DNA of 64,000 nucleotides from Harmothoe impar (taxonomy: Eukaryota; Annelida; Polychaeta; Phyllodocida; Polynoidae), in contig OX381707.1 of assembly GCA_947462335.1 (NCBI GenBank), forward strand, positions 83,910,610-83,974,609, in the 5' to 3' direction. Shown here in pieces: positions 1 to 12,286 of the stretch. The translations under genes were made by a program, and so were the position numbers. Each line of letters begins with the position of its first letter. The stretch's first letter is position 1. Below the pieces are notes generated by a model that did no database searches, was not told the origin of the DNA, and was given only the letters and a program-made list of their open reading frames with translations.

Positions 1-334
1 TGTCGCAGTGGAATAATAGATATAGGGCACTAGTTGTCATTATTTCTCCACCAATACCAATCAACTGTGCCATTTATACCCTAGTTATAAGCAAACCAAG
101 GGCCAAATCCGTCTTCGCTTGGGCAAATTTCAGTACCTGGAATTTATCTCGGCCGATGGCTGGGTTCCAGGCAACGCCCAAATATGTTGCCCGCATTGGA
201 AAAACCAACAAAAACCAACTAGAATCTTAGACAGACCTACTACTTCCTTACCAAAGTTGAGATTATTTGCATTCTTCTTAATCTCCCATTGTAACAGGTT
301 GCCCTGAGTGGCTCAGGAGCTGCTCTCAGTCTAC
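1..334. other. Flank without recognised gene
   Basis: No domain or RNA recognised. It lies just downstream of the last visible lectin exon, which is on the minus strand, so it may hold that gene's 3' UTR or a following intron. Confidence 0.4.
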
Positions 335-528
335 TCACATGTACTCAAAGTCCCACTGCTGGTTGAGACCCCCGTGCTCACTCCACTTGCACATCTTGGC
401 TCCGTTGCCGTCGTCCTCCCCGGAGATGTCGATGACCTGCCCGTCGTTACGGTTACGGATCTTGTCTCCGTCCAGATCCCACTCCTGGTGGCCGGCACCG
501 CTGAAGTGCTCCACCACCAGCTCGTTGT
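335..528 (-). CDS. Ricin-type beta-trefoil lectin domain, downstream exon
   Basis: This exon encodes the second part of a ricin-B-type lectin repeat. The translation runs from NELVVEHFSG through a HQEWDLDG segment to GGLNQQWDFEYM, with the QxW motif typical of beta-trefoil lectins. A minus-strand acceptor (CCCGGCAG) precedes position 528. The split codon joins in frame to the exon ending at 2700: its final G plus AC gives Asp, so CLSLNG is followed by DNELVV. A TGA follows the final Met at 335-337, but a GTGAGT donor overlaps that point, so the protein may either end here or be spliced onward. No signal peptide is visible. The carbohydrate-binding role is inferred from the fold family; the ligand is unknown. 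Confidence 0.7.
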
Positions 529-2699
529 CTGCCGGGAACAGTGAGAGAATCAAGTCATTTCTGGTGTGTTCTCTGTGTGTGTATTGACAAATCCTATTGC
601 AAACATGGACACTTTATATAATTCTCATAAGCAAGATGTCAGAAATACTATAACTGCCTGTTTAAATGCACCTTTGCTGAGCAATCCCAAGGATATAATT
701 TTCAGTATGTCATTCATAAGCTTATATTCACATATATATATATCCTTGATCAATCGAACCATTACAATTACAACCTCAATATGCAGTTAATAAAGCACAA
801 TACGTTTGATGATGATTATTAATGTTTGTTGGTGAGAGTACAAAAGAGACCTATAGTGGAAGAATCAACTGGCAGGTGATGGAATTCAGTTACATTATCT
901 GAATATGGTTTGGAAATTCCTCAGTACTAGCTCCATAATTGGCATCTCAAGTCAGTACAGTCCAAATTTGGTATTTTAAAGCTATAGAAGGCCAATAGAA
1001 AAGTTAATCAACTTTAATTAATTGCCACCAGAATTCTATGCTGTTAGTTTTGGCCACCAGGAGGTTGTATACTCTGTCTTGATAACTAAACTGTGTCTGT
1101 TTATCTACCAGGGCTTGGTCAGCAGTCTGGGCAGCCATGCCAGAATCCCAAATTACAGTGGCCTGTTACGCTGTTTCAACAACATGCCCTACCGCAGACT
1201 TGTTTACCTTGGACTGCCTACTTAACGGTCAAATTGCCAAATAGTTGTTGCTGTTCTTGGCCTCACCTTAAAGATGTGGATGGTCCAGGAAATGTTGGAA
1301 ATTAAATCCTAACATCTAACCCTTTAAGAGCAGCATAGTGATTAATTGGCCTCTGTCAGCATGATGCATGAATGCCAGATGACTCCAATTATGCATGTAT
1401 AAGACAACATACCCCGTTGAGGCTGAGACAGAAGTCGGTCAGCATTGACCGGATGCTGTGAGTGCTGGGGTCCATATAAAACAGCTGGTTAATGTATAAG
1501 GTATATAAGGTTACTTACCCCCGTTGAGGCTGAGACAGAAGTCGGTCAGCATTGACCGGATACTATGAGTACTGGGGTCCATGTAGAAGAGCTGGTTAGT
1601 GTATAAGGTATGTGAGTGTTACTATATAAGACAACTTACCACCGTTGAGGCTAAGACAGAAGTCGGTCAGCATTGACCGGATGCTGTGGGTGCTGGGGTC
1701 CATGTAGAAGTACTAGTTACTGTAGTTAATGTATAAGGTATATAAGGTTACTTACCCCCGTTGAGACTGAGACAGAAGTCGGTCATCATTGACCGGATGC
1801 TGTGGGTACTGGGGTACATATAGAAGAGCTGGTTAGTGTATAAGGTATGTGAGTGTTAGTGGTTACTGTATAAGACCACTTACCCCCGTTGAGACTGAGA
1901 CAGAAGTCGGTCATCATTGACCGGATGCTGTGGGTACTAGGATCCATATAAAACAGCTGGTTTGTGTTCTCTATACTATAGTTAATGTATAAGGTATATA
2001 AGGTTACTTACCCCCGTTGAGACTGAGACAGAAGTCGGTCATCATTGACCGGATGCTGTGAGTGCTGGGGTCCATGTAGAAGAGCTGGTTAGTGTATAAG
2101 GTTACTTACCCCCGTTGAGACTGAGACAGAAGTCGGTCATCATTGACCGGATGCTGTGAGTACTGGGGTCCATGTAGAAGTACTAGTTACTATAGTTAAT
2201 GTATAAGGTATATAAGGTAACTTACCCCCGTTGAGACTGAGACAGAAGTCGGTCAGCATTGACCGGATACTATGAGTACTGGGGTCAATGTAGAACAGCT
2301 GGTTAGTGTATAAGGTATGTGAGTGTTACTATATAAGATGACTTACCCCCGCTTAGACTGAGACAGAAGTCGGTCAGCGCAGACCGGATACTATGGGTAC
2401 TGGGGTCCATGTAGAAGTACTAGTTACTATAGTTACTGTATAAGGTATTTAAGCTAACTTACCCCCGTTGAGACTGAGACAGAAGTCTGTCATCATTGAC
2501 CGGATGCTGTGAGTGCTGGGGTCCATGTAGAACAGCTGGTTAGGGTATATGGTATGTGAGTGTTACTATATAAGGTAACTTACCCCCGTTGAGACTGAGA
2601 CAGAAGTCGGTCATCATTGACCGGATGCTGTGGGTACTGGGGTCCATGTAGAAGTACTAGTTAATATAGTTACTGTATAAGGTATATAAGACAACTTAC
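529..2699 (-). other. Intron of the lectin gene
   Basis: Bounded by a GTAAGT donor (reading 2699 downward) and a CAG acceptor at 529-531, both on the minus strand. The half nearer 2.7 kb is filled by degenerate copies of the upstream exon. The part from 529 to about 1400 shows no gene; around 1316-1400 there is a fragment of the dispersed CTTTAAGGAC/GCATGATGC repeat family. Confidence 0.65.
1413..2660 (-). repeat. Tandem array of 11 partial lectin-exon copies
   Basis: About eleven units of roughly 97-132 bp lie between 1413 and 2660, starting near 1413, 1520, 1641, 1757, 1887, 2013, 2110, 2224, 2346, 2461 and 2583. Each repeats the 3' part of the 2700-2908 exon plus its GTAAGT donor and about 30 bp of intron. 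Read on the minus strand, the units translate as variants of QLFYMDPSTHSIRSM followed by TDFCLSLNG. Many differences between units fall in third codon positions. A few change residues, for example Asn to Ser before the last Gly in the 2346 unit. Confidence 0.85.
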
Positions 2700-2908
2700 C
2701 CCCGTTCAGACTGAGACAGAAGTCAGTCATCATTGACCGGATGCTGTGGGTGCTGGGGTCCATATAAAACAGCTGGTTAGTGTTCTCCATGCTGTGGTCC
2801 TTCTTGTCGTACATGATGACGTGGGTGCCGGCGTCACGACTCTCCCCGTCGATGTCCATCACCTTCGCACTGAGGCGGCTCTTGATGAAGAAGTACTGGA
2901 ACATGGTG
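2700..2908 (-). CDS. Ricin-type beta-trefoil lectin domain, upstream exon
   Basis: The translation begins MFQYFFIKSRL, continues AKVMDIDGESRDAG and HVIMYDKKDH, and ends TDFCLSLNGG at a GTAAGT donor. This resembles the first part of a ricin-B lectin repeat. An acceptor-like CCTCCAG lies just before CACCATG, so this is probably exon 2, with the ATG at 2902-2904 a few bases into the exon and a non-coding or short first exon further right that I could not place. It joins in frame to the 335-528 exon. It is also the parent of the eleven partial copies in the following intron. Probably a soluble lectin-like protein; function inferred. Confidence 0.68.
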
Positions 2909-2962
2909 CTGGAGGAAGGGAGAAAATATTTTGATTAGATTAAATTAAAAGGATTAAATTAA

Positions 2963-3458
2963 GGCCACTCAAAAAAAAAACTGGTTTTCTCATCACCGCA
3001 CGCATCATAAAAATGATTTCTATTATAAACCGAACAGAGTTCAGTGTATAACGTAAACACAACTACAACAACATAATTAAGTATAAGGCGTTGTTTATTA
3101 CTTAAACAGTAGTACAATATCAGATATCACAACGTTTCGGCGGTGGGTGTGCCTTCATCAAATGATTTGTTTGGCTAATTTTTGATGAAAAATGTGATAA
3201 AAATGGAGGAATATTGGCATATTTGGTATCAATTAAAGCTAATACTGCCAGTTATGCAGGTGGATAGAAATAACTTATATAACTTCTCCACTTTAAAAGA
3301 TCCATAAATTCTTAACTAGTAAAATGTGAATTTTGGTCAGGAAAAACATATATCATCCCATACATTTTAGGTCGCGATTAGAAAAAAAAGAAAGAAAAAA
3401 ACTCTTTCGTCATATTTTTCAGTCCTTGGTGATGAGAAACCACTTTTTTTGAGTGGCC
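2963..3458. mobile_element. MITE, Harbinger-like (TAA duplication)
   Basis: Inverted termini start GGCCACTCAAAAAAAAAACT on the left and end TTTTTTTGAGTGGCC on the right. Direct TAA copies flank them at 2960-2962 and 3459-3461. A 3-bp TWA duplication is typical of PIF/Harbinger transposons. No coding capacity. Confidence 0.75.
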
Positions 3459-3960
3459 TAAATCAAATTTTTAAAAGTTATTTAAATTAAATTAACAAGA
3501 TCAAATCAAAGAGAGACGGTCCTTTCTCAGCATGAGCCACAAATGCAGCCAAGACTGTATCAAATATCACGCCTTCCGACGGCTGCACAGAATGGTGACA
3601 ATGGGTTTATTGCATTTAAGCTCTACGTAACCTTTAAAGAGTTAAGGAAGATATGATGCCTAAAAACTACCAATTAATTCATCATCATGATGCACCTTTG
3701 CAGCACTCATTACTTTGATGCATCATGTAGGAGTGTATCACTTCCACACATCATTTATACATGAATCGAGTACTTCTAAATTACTCGCCAGGGCGCAATT
3801 TATGCATGTTCATTTGTTGCCATGACACCGCTGTATTGCTGCATCATGTCGGTCCTTTGGAAGTATCAGTATGATGCAAGAATGCAGCATTGGTGAGTTG
3901 GAGCGCATGAAGTGGTTTAAACCCTGTGTTGTCCTTTAAGGAACACTACATATACATGTA
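3459..3960. other. Gene-free; degraded dispersed repeats
   Basis: AT-rich start followed by fragments of the GCATGATGC/GCATGAATGCAGC family seen complete at 9765 and 12287. No gene seen. Confidence 0.5.
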
Positions 3961-4154
3961 TACCGTATAACCTCGCGTATAAGCCTAACTTGCGTATAAG
4001 CCGCACCCCGACTTTGGGCCGATCCTATAAGCCACACTGGTCATCTGGTTATGGTGACTTTTGTACTGTACTATAGGAACAAAAACTAGCGTATAAGCCG
4101 CATCCTGACCCTGGGCCAATCCTATAAGCTGCTTATACGTGATGTTTTTCGGTA
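3961..4154. mobile_element. MITE with GCGTATAAGCC termini, copy 1
   Basis: Starts TACCGTATAACCTCGCG and ends in the inverted form ATACGTGATGTTTTTCGGTA. Contains internal GTATAAGCCGCA repeats. More diverged than the copies at 4675 and 60154. Confidence 0.7.
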
Positions 4155-4200
4155 CATATTCCTAAGGCAGTAACAGGTACACTATAATGGGTGTGGACCA

Positions 4201-4425
4201 CCAAATTCGACATGGTGACATGGCTATTTCTTACAATCGACGATCGACATGAGGCCTAGTGACATGTGACATGAGGCCCAAAAACATAGTGACAGGCGAC
4301 ATGAGCAATTCTTAAAATCGACATGGGATATGGCCATTATTAAGCGACATTGACATGCGACATGGCCATTTTTTAAGATCAACGTTCGACATGGGGACCC
4401 CCCCTCCAAAGCCCCACTATACATA
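4201..4425. repeat. Dispersed CGACATGG repeat, copy
   Basis: A run of CGACATG/GACATGGCCAT/TTAAAATCGACATG motifs starting TGGACCACCAAATTCGAC and ending CGACATGGGGACCC. Relatives occur near 7600-8045, 34465, 36540, 37095, 38545, 40500, 40690 and 42255, in both orientations. Confidence 0.7.
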
Positions 4426-4674
4426 TAGATATTGTAATTGCAGCAGTAGCAAGTGTTGAGGCATTTCCATGTAGGACATTTGAACTGCAGCCAATTATAC
4501 TTCTTATTTTATCCTACCAGGTCATGCTTTTGTGGTAGCTTCTTTTCTGCATGTGGAAACAAGGCTGCAGTGTGTGTGTTTTTATCCATGTCCCTGTAGG
4601 CCTGGAGGATGTTACCATATAAGGTCACACAGGCAGCCTGTGTCCCGGGGGTCCACTCTTTGACTTTGGGTTAC

Positions 4675-4900
4675 TACCGTAAAACCTCGCGTATAAGCCT
4701 AACTCGCGTATAAGCCGCACCCCGACTTTGGGCCGATCATATAAGCCGCACCAGCGATCTGGTTATGGTGACTTTAGTATTGTACTATAGGAGCAAAAAC
4801 TCGCATATAAGCCGCACCTGGACTCTGTGCTGATCCTATAAGCCGCACCAGCGATCTGATTCGCGTACTAGCCGCGGCTTATACGCGAGGTTTTATGGTA
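4675..4900. mobile_element. MITE with GCGTATAAGCC termini, copy 2
   Basis: Near-perfect inverted ends: TACCGTAAAACCTCGCGTAT on the left and TACGCGAGGTTTTATGGTA on the right. If the outer TA is the target duplication, the TIR begins CCGTAAAACC, which suggests a Tc1/mariner-type origin. Non-coding. Confidence 0.75.
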
Positions 4901-6340
4901 TGTGCGTACACAAACTGAAGGAAAGGGGGCCCTTTTTGGGTGCTGCCAACTGTGCATGCAGGCCCTCTCTAAGGGGTACCTTTTTTGATCATTTTGGGTG
5001 TAAGTGGTACCTTCTTAGAGCACATATTTGGGAGTTTCTATGACATTTACCAGATCATAATATTTCAAGTGCTTCTCCTTTTGTCAAGGCCATGTTTTGG
5101 CTGGGAAAGCGGTGCTTTTCTGATAATATTGCTTTAAAAATGATCAAATTTCCCAGATTTCCATGTAAAATCTAACTATATTTAGGTCTTTTAGGCAATC
5201 ACCTGCAAAAGAGTTCTTTTCCCCACAAGAAATCTCTTTCTAAGGGGTACCTTTCTCAGAAATTCCCACAGTTATAAAGGTACCAAATTTGGGGTGATGT
5301 ACGCACATGGTTACTATAGGGCCTAGTCAGGACTGGAGCTGGTTGCAGCGTGCAGCACTGATAAGAGCGTTTGTCCCCTAATTGTACCCATAGTGGGATC
5401 TCTTATCAGTGGGTTTAACCGCAACCAGCGAAATTTAAAATGGCGGACCCACTGGGTATAGCTCCAGATTCCTATAGAAAAGATAGGGAGTGCCCCCCCC
5501 CCCGGGGGCTGTGTGTGTATCTGAATGATACACAGTGATTGTCTGACATGCTCTGTTAACCCAAATCTGACGAGACAGACAAGTAAAGGGAGCACCACAT
5601 GTAGGGGATAGACGTGGGAGGTGTTTATGCATTGATTACAGCGCAGCGACATGCTACTATTATTTCATGTGGAGAACAACTTTACCATTGTTTTGTATGG
5701 GAAGGGCCGTTCTCCACACCCCCGTGGAGAAACTGAATCTCATTCTCCACAGTTCCATTCTTCACGGTATAGTTGTGAAACCAATCTTTAAATGTTGTTT
5801 TAAAATGGAATAGATCAACATTCACATGAAATAAACACAGAGATCCACTCAAATCAGTACGGTCGCATCACACTCGCCTCGTGTGATACGACCCAAGGTC
5901 CCACTCGTGGAAAAACCTGTCGTTCAGACAGATTATCGTGGACCTCCGTCTATTTCTCACACACACATTCAGTATGTGATACTTCAATTCCTTTTGGTAT
6001 CCATTGGAAACCAAAAACCTGCGGGTTCTCCAACCAAAGCTACCTACAAATTGAGCCAATTTTAAGCTTACTATTTTGCACACATTCTTTCTTTTAAAAC
6101 ACGTCCACACGAGCTGAAGAAGCTATTTCAAGAATAGTAAAATATAAAAGCTATATCATGCCATTCTTTCCAGGCCTCTATATCCTAGACAGTTTACGTA
6201 TGACCAGACAGAGTGTGGCCTTACCAGCACACAGGAAATAGCATTGGTTACAAGACCATTCTAGAGTTAGAACAATAAACAATGATCAATAAATAGCGCA
6301 GATGACCTAAGCAGGTCTACCCCCACCTTCACTCCAAGTA
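4901..6340. other. Gene-free; two palindromic stretches
   Basis: 4903-5309 is bounded by short inverted copies of ATGTGCGTACA and may be another MITE. 5339-5439 is an imperfect hairpin (GCTGGTTGC...GCAACCAGC with CTGATAAGAG...CTCTTATCAG inside). Open frames at 5323-5652 and 5868-6110 look like chance. No gene recognised. Confidence 0.45.
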
Positions 6341-7420
6341 CTGTAAGTGTAAAACCACTGTCTCTACTCTGATTTATGGCAATAGTTGAGATGACTTAAG
6401 CAGATCTACCTCCACCTCCACTCTAAACACTAAACATAAAACCACCTTTCTGTGAATTATGGAGATGACCTGAACAAGTCTCCCCCTACCTACACACATA
6501 CCATATAAAACCACTGCTCTCAATCATGGCAATAGTTGCAATGACTTCAGCAAGTCTCCCCCCACCTACACACATACCATATACGACACCACTGTCTCTA
6601 CTGTCACTTATGGCAATAGTTTAGATGACTTAAACAAGTCTACCCCCACCTACACACATACCATATACGACACCACTGTCTCTACTGTCACTTATGGCAA
6701 TAGTTTAGATGACTTAAACAAGTCTACCCCCACCTACACACATACCATATACGACACCACTGTCTCTACTGTCACTTATGGCAATAGTTTAGATGACTTA
6801 AACAAGTCTACCCCCACCTACACACATACCATATACGACACCACTGTCTCTACTGTCACTTATGGCAATAGTTTAGATGACTTAAACAAGTCTACCCCCA
6901 CCTACACGTACCATATAAAGCCACTGCTATTAATTATGGAGATATTTGAGATGACTTCAACAAGTCTCCCCCTAGCTACATTTCAGATACCATATGTGTA
7001 AAACCACTGCCCCTGCTGTCACTTATGGCAATAGTTGAGATGACTTAAACAAGTCTACCCCCACCTACACACATACCATATAAAACCACTGCTATCAATT
7101 ATGGCAATAGTTGAAATGACTTTAACAAGTCTCCCCCTACCTACACCTCAAATACCATATACATGTGTAAAACTGTCTCTACTGTGACTTATGGAAATAG
7201 TTGAGATGACCTAGACAAGTCTCCCCCACCTACACTCTAAACACCCTACATAAAACCACTGTCACTGCTGTGAATTATTGAAATAGTTGAGATGACTTCA
7301 CCAAGTCTACCCCCACCTACACACACATACCATATACAACACCACTGTTTCTGCTGTGAATTATGGAGATAGTTGAAATGACTTCACCAAGTCTACCCCC
7401 ACCCACCTACACACACATAC
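6341..7420. repeat. 84-bp tandem repeat
   Basis: Units contain AGTCTACCCCCACCTACACA followed by CATACCATATA and TTATGGCAATAGTT. The copies between about 6600 and 6900 are nearly identical at 84 bp; outer copies are diverged and of uneven length. No coding potential. Confidence 0.85.
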
Positions 7421-7599
7421 CATATATAACACACAGCCCCTGCAGCCCCCTTTACCATGGTTACCATGGCCACATACCTGTCCTACCTGGTCCCTGTTTG
7501 TGTTTGGACAGACTCACACCTGAGGCATGTGTCACGTGGTCCCCAGTACCTGCTGCCTCTCAGTGGGCCGCCATTTTGTTTGGTCACTAACCTTGGGGG

Positions 7600-8045
7600 C
7601 CTTGATTGGGGGTCCCCATGTCCCATGTCGAAATGTCTCATTAAAGGGGCAACTTTTTAGGTCCCCCGTGTGTATGCATTAATAGTGTATGGTGACATAT
7701 CCTGGCCAAGTCAGATTATATCTGTATATATCTGCCTACTCCACCATTTTAAATCTCAGTTCATATTCCACAGCACCCACAATGGTCTTGACACCAATTA
7801 ACATAAACAACAGATATTAGGATACCTGGGATGTGCTCAGCAGGGTGGGGTTCGCTAGGTGACTGGCAAATGTTGCCCCTTTAAGAAATGGCTATGTCGC
7901 CATATCGATTTCAAGATATGCCCATGTCGCCAGAGCGATAGTAAGAAATACCCAATGTCCCATGTCACTATCTAATTTTTCCTCCTGTCCCACGTCACTA
8001 AGCCCCAAAATGGTCCATGTCACCATGCCGAGATTAAAGGGTCTA
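7600..8045. repeat. Dispersed CGACATGG repeat, fragmented copy
   Basis: GGGGGTCCCCATGTCCCATG near 7608 and the GTCGCCATATCGATTTCAAG block at 7890-8043 are the inverted form of the 4201-4425 repeat, separated by unrelated sequence. Confidence 0.6.
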
Positions 8046-8935
8046 GGGCCATAGCCTTTACAACACTGCATGAATGTTTGCATTAAAGTAAATTAAATAT
8101 GCTTAAAGGAACATTTTAAATATAATTACTTCTAGTAAATGCCACTTGAAGCCATTTAAATGATGTTATGACCTTTCTAAGACATTAACGTGGTAATACT
8201 GAACTCAAAGCTGCTTAATGTGTTCTCTTAAATCTTCTTAATGCAAACATTGCTGCAGTGCAAATCCGGTTAGATCTGCAGGGGTGGATCCAGGGGCTGC
8301 TCTGTGGATCTAAAGCCCCCTCCTTTTCTGATTTAAGAAAAAATTGGATTTTCTCAAGACCTTTTGGTAGGCCGCATTGCTTTCCGGTACTTTGGTGTTA
8401 CGTGAACCCCCCTTTTCAAATTGCTCCATCCAGCCTTTAAAGGCCCAAAGTAACTATTACCTCTTCTTGAACACCCCCCCCCCCCTGCACACAGACACTG
8501 ACGTAAGTACTACTTTTGCTATGTACTCGAAGTCAGTAGTATTTGCCCAAGGCATTTTGTTGGTCAATGTCCCTGTTGGGTCTTGGAGAGATTTCTCACT
8601 ATGCCTGATAAACAAGAACTTTTAGTTATTGAGTAAAACCTGTCATATAGGTTGTGTTTATTACGCAAGTCAAATTGCCTGTGTAACTTATACTATAGGA
8701 TTAGGATGAAGTCTAGGTGCGGCTAATACATGAGTCTTTCTATTCTACAGAATGCCATAATCAGACCCCCTGTGAGGCTTATAGAATATTCCCTATTATA
8801 AGTCTAGGTGCAGCTAGTAGGGACCTTTAGCAAACCTGACATGGCTCATTTAAGCCAGATGTATCCTATCCTTTCAGTACTGCTACGTCTGCATTTAATG
8901 AGCTTTTACCTGGTGCTAAAGGTAACTTTGGCTTA
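8046..8935. other. Gene-free stretch
   Basis: Short poly-C and AT-rich sequence. No domain, RNA gene or clear repeat unit seen. Confidence 0.4.
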
Positions 8936-9163
8936 GGCCTGAAAAAAAAAAGTTGAGTTCCGGTAACATGGCCCAAAAAAAAGAGGGTCGGTAGGTCGGA
9001 TTTTTTTTTTTTTTTTGGTAAAAAGGTGAATTTTAGTAGTAAATCATCGAAAATGTCCTAAAATTAAAAAAAAAATTATAAAAATGTCTAAAAAAAATTA
9101 GGGTCGGCCCCAATAACGGAGGGTCGGTCGGGATACCGGAACACAACTATTTTTTTATAGGCC
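8936..9163. mobile_element. MITE, GGCC-terminus Harbinger-like, copy 1
   Basis: Termini GGCCTGAAAAAAAAAAG and CTATTTTTTTATAGGCC, flanked by TTA at 8933-8935 and 9164-9166. Inside are TTCCGGTAACATGG and its inverted partner, as in the copies at 15723 and 55534. Confidence 0.72.
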
Positions 9164-9764
9164 TTATACGCACTACAGTGGCCCTGTCATCCCCCTATAG
9201 CTCTACATGACCCGAGGACAGCCGGCAGCTATTTGACCCCTCCCTGTGTGTTTGTGTGGGACCCGGGGCAGTACAGGTTGAGGAAAACAGGGAAATGGGC
9301 GGGAAGCTATATTTGGCGCGAAAATGAAATCGGTTGTAGAAAAATATTTAGAAAACAGAGAAATCAGTACGAAAATAGTTAGTGTTGTTATTAAATGAAG
9401 TTATTTATTTTCCCCGTGAAGAAAAGATTTTGTTTGTAAGTATACTCGGATCTGCAGAGTATATTATTCGTGACTAATTTTATTCATATTATTCATTTCT
9501 TTTTTTAACTTTTGAATAATTGCATATCAAACAAAACCTTCTACATTAACCTAGGGATCTCATTCTGCATGCTTGTATGATATATTTTACTGAAAATATA
9601 AAATCATCATACATCATCTTGTATGAAAACTCAAAGCATGGAGCTCGCCAAGCAAGTGTATTTGTTGTATTTGAGATAAATATGATTAATATCCAAAAAC
9701 ATGGCAGTCACTGCTGACCTACATTGTACATATAGCTGTAGATACCTGAGGTTTACAGGAATGT

Positions 9765-10013
9765 TTAACTCTTTAAGGACGGCATGGTACCTTAATGCAT
9801 CATGCCTTGGTCATCATGATGCATGAATGCAGCTCTGGTGAGTTACTCGCCAGTGCTACTTTCAAGCATCATGCCAACCCTATGGGGTTGAGACACTCCC
9901 GAAGGGTCGGCATAATGCACCAATGCAGCCCCGGCGAGTTACTCGCCGGGGCTGCATTGGTGTATCATGCCGACAAATGTCATCTTTAGTGACACCTGTT
10001 CTTAAAGGGTTAA
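9765..10013. mobile_element. piggyBac-like MITE (TTAA), copy 1
   Basis: TTAA at both ends (9765-9768, 10010-10013), then CTCTTTAAGGACGGCATG and the inverted GTTCTTAAAGGG. The centre is a palindrome, GGCGAGTTACTCGCCGGGGC, with GCATCATGCCGAC arms. The TTAA target and CCCTTT-type ends suggest mobilisation by a piggyBac transposase. Confidence 0.75.
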
Positions 10014-12286
10014 GCACCTCCTCATCTGCCGCACTAAGTCTGTGTGGGGACAAAAACTGTGTCTTTTAAATGCATGGATCCGGTCCTTAGTCATAGAGAG
10101 GCAAACATTGAAGCTGCATCTAGCAAACAGTGTATTACACCTGACTTATTTTAGCATTGTCAGTTCTGCATCTCCACAAATAAGGCTTGTTTTTGTATTG
10201 TAAGCATAGACTATCTCTAGGCAAGCTCACTTCAATAGCTTAAGTCATTATAGGTTAATTTAATATTATTACCACCACAATATAGCAAAGAGTGCTGTTA
10301 CATGTGGCACTTTCTGTATTAGACCAGTGCATTTGGATACCAGCTCAGTATATGACAGTACAGTATATGGGATATCAGAAGCCACAGAGAAAGTAAAGCG
10401 TATACATGGTTTACTATACTTAGTTATTGGAAGTGCCATATTCAATTCCCCCCATTGAACACAATGTGGGCGTATTGAATGGGCTAAGAAAAAGTTGTCT
10501 TTCCTTCGTTAAATGGCTTCAAATAAAAAGATTAACATGAATGCCAACTATACATTGATACCGTCTCTGAGCGATTTCAATAATGTGGGCTGGGGCATAT
10601 TGCACTCAGCTTGCCGCTTCGTTGGAGGCCCAGCCCCATTCATGAAATACATCAGAGACAGTATCAATGGGCGTTGGTATTTGTCTATTCACATAATGTA
10701 GACCACTAATAGATGGCACGATGACTCAACACTGCAGGTTAATATGTTACCATAATTCAGTAATGCAGTACTACTAAATAACCTGCTGAAACTGCACTGG
10801 TCAATCATTCCTATACCTTCAGGAGGACCCTGAGGTTCTATATTTAGATCATCCATACACCCTGGAACCAGTCTCCATCTTTGACCCTTGACCTCTACTG
10901 ACCTGGACCTCTCTGAAGGTCAGATAGATCAGCAAAGAACAGACCCCCCTAGGGCATATTGCTCACCCCCATAGGGCGCATTGCTCATGGCTCGCTCATC
11001 ACTGACCATAGCCTATCGTTTGGCAAGATGCCCTGATCATACTCCAAATTGGGTCTGTACATGGCTACCTAATGTTGGTAGAGATTGGCACCTGGTCCAG
11101 AATGCAATGCAATGGTAGATAGCGGATGACGGATCCAGGAGGATCCTGCACTATTTAATTTTTGGGAAAAATGTTTTGTTTTTTCAAGTCTTGTCTCCCG
11201 TCTTGCGCTGCTTTTTGGTACTAGACTGTTTACTTGATCTAAATTTATTTTCTGTCCCCAGCAATTCCTCACAATGTCATACTGTTAACGTAGTTTTCTT
11301 TCGCGCTGTACATATTTTCGCGAATTTCTTGGAAATTAAAATCCACGCAAAATGTTTACACTCGAAAATATCTATGTTTACAATACTACATTAGTACAAT
11401 GAAAGTACTGATTATGCATTCCGAACACAGCCTTGCAACCTGCTATAGGTAGCCAATGAGTAAGTGTGTTACAACCCTGGAGTCGACCAATGGTAATGAT
11501 GTGTAGGTAACATGAACACGTTTATAGGCATTGTGCCAATTTGGCAGGGTAGCTGGTCACTGTTCGGTCAGCATCCACTGTCCACTATACAGAGGCCATG
11601 CCCCCTGGTACACTGCTACATACTGGGTGTGTACAGGTGTGTGTGTGGGGGGGGGGGGGAGGGGTCTGGTGGGTATACTGGTACATAGTGGGTCTGTATA
11701 CAGGTGTGTGTGGGGGGGGGGGGGCTGAGTGACATGGTAATGATGGAGGACCCCACCTGGGCTGCATGTACATTGCGTTTGTACATGTACAGTTTATCTA
11801 CCACATGCTGCCAATAGAGAGAATTAAATTCTATTCTTATTCTCATATTCTGCCCTGCAAATAAACCTTGCCCATGTGAATAAAGAGGCTTCCTTGGATT
11901 CTAGGCGATGCAGTTAGCCTTTTAAGAATAGGGATACAGTTTAGAGAATTTTCAGGCTGTTGATGTCGAGAAGATGGTCTGTTATAAATTACTATGTTAG
12001 CAGACTGCAATATTCATCTCTCTAGTTGTACTGTATTGGACTTCAGGACTTCTGTGCCCCTGGCACTTATTCAAGACAGGCTCCCATTTGAGATTCTGGT
12101 GCTTACACAGGCTAATACAGTAGTTAGCAGTTTGATCTTGAGAAAAATAAGCTACTCTTTGCTATAATTTGATTATGGAGGTCACATGAAGATCCCAAGG
12201 TTCATGTCAGTGTGGCCCTCTGCATGTACCAGTGGTATACAGCAGGTATACAGGCCTACACCCAGACTACCCCAGCATGGTCCATG
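10014..12286. other. Gene-free; one dispersed repeat
   Basis: 10445-10700 is related, in reverse orientation, to 48538-48735 (shared GGCTAAGAAAAAGTTGTCTT and TGGCTTCAA). The frame at 10513-10701 falls inside it and is not considered a gene. G-rich tracts lie at 11640-11730. The rest shows no gene. Confidence 0.45.
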
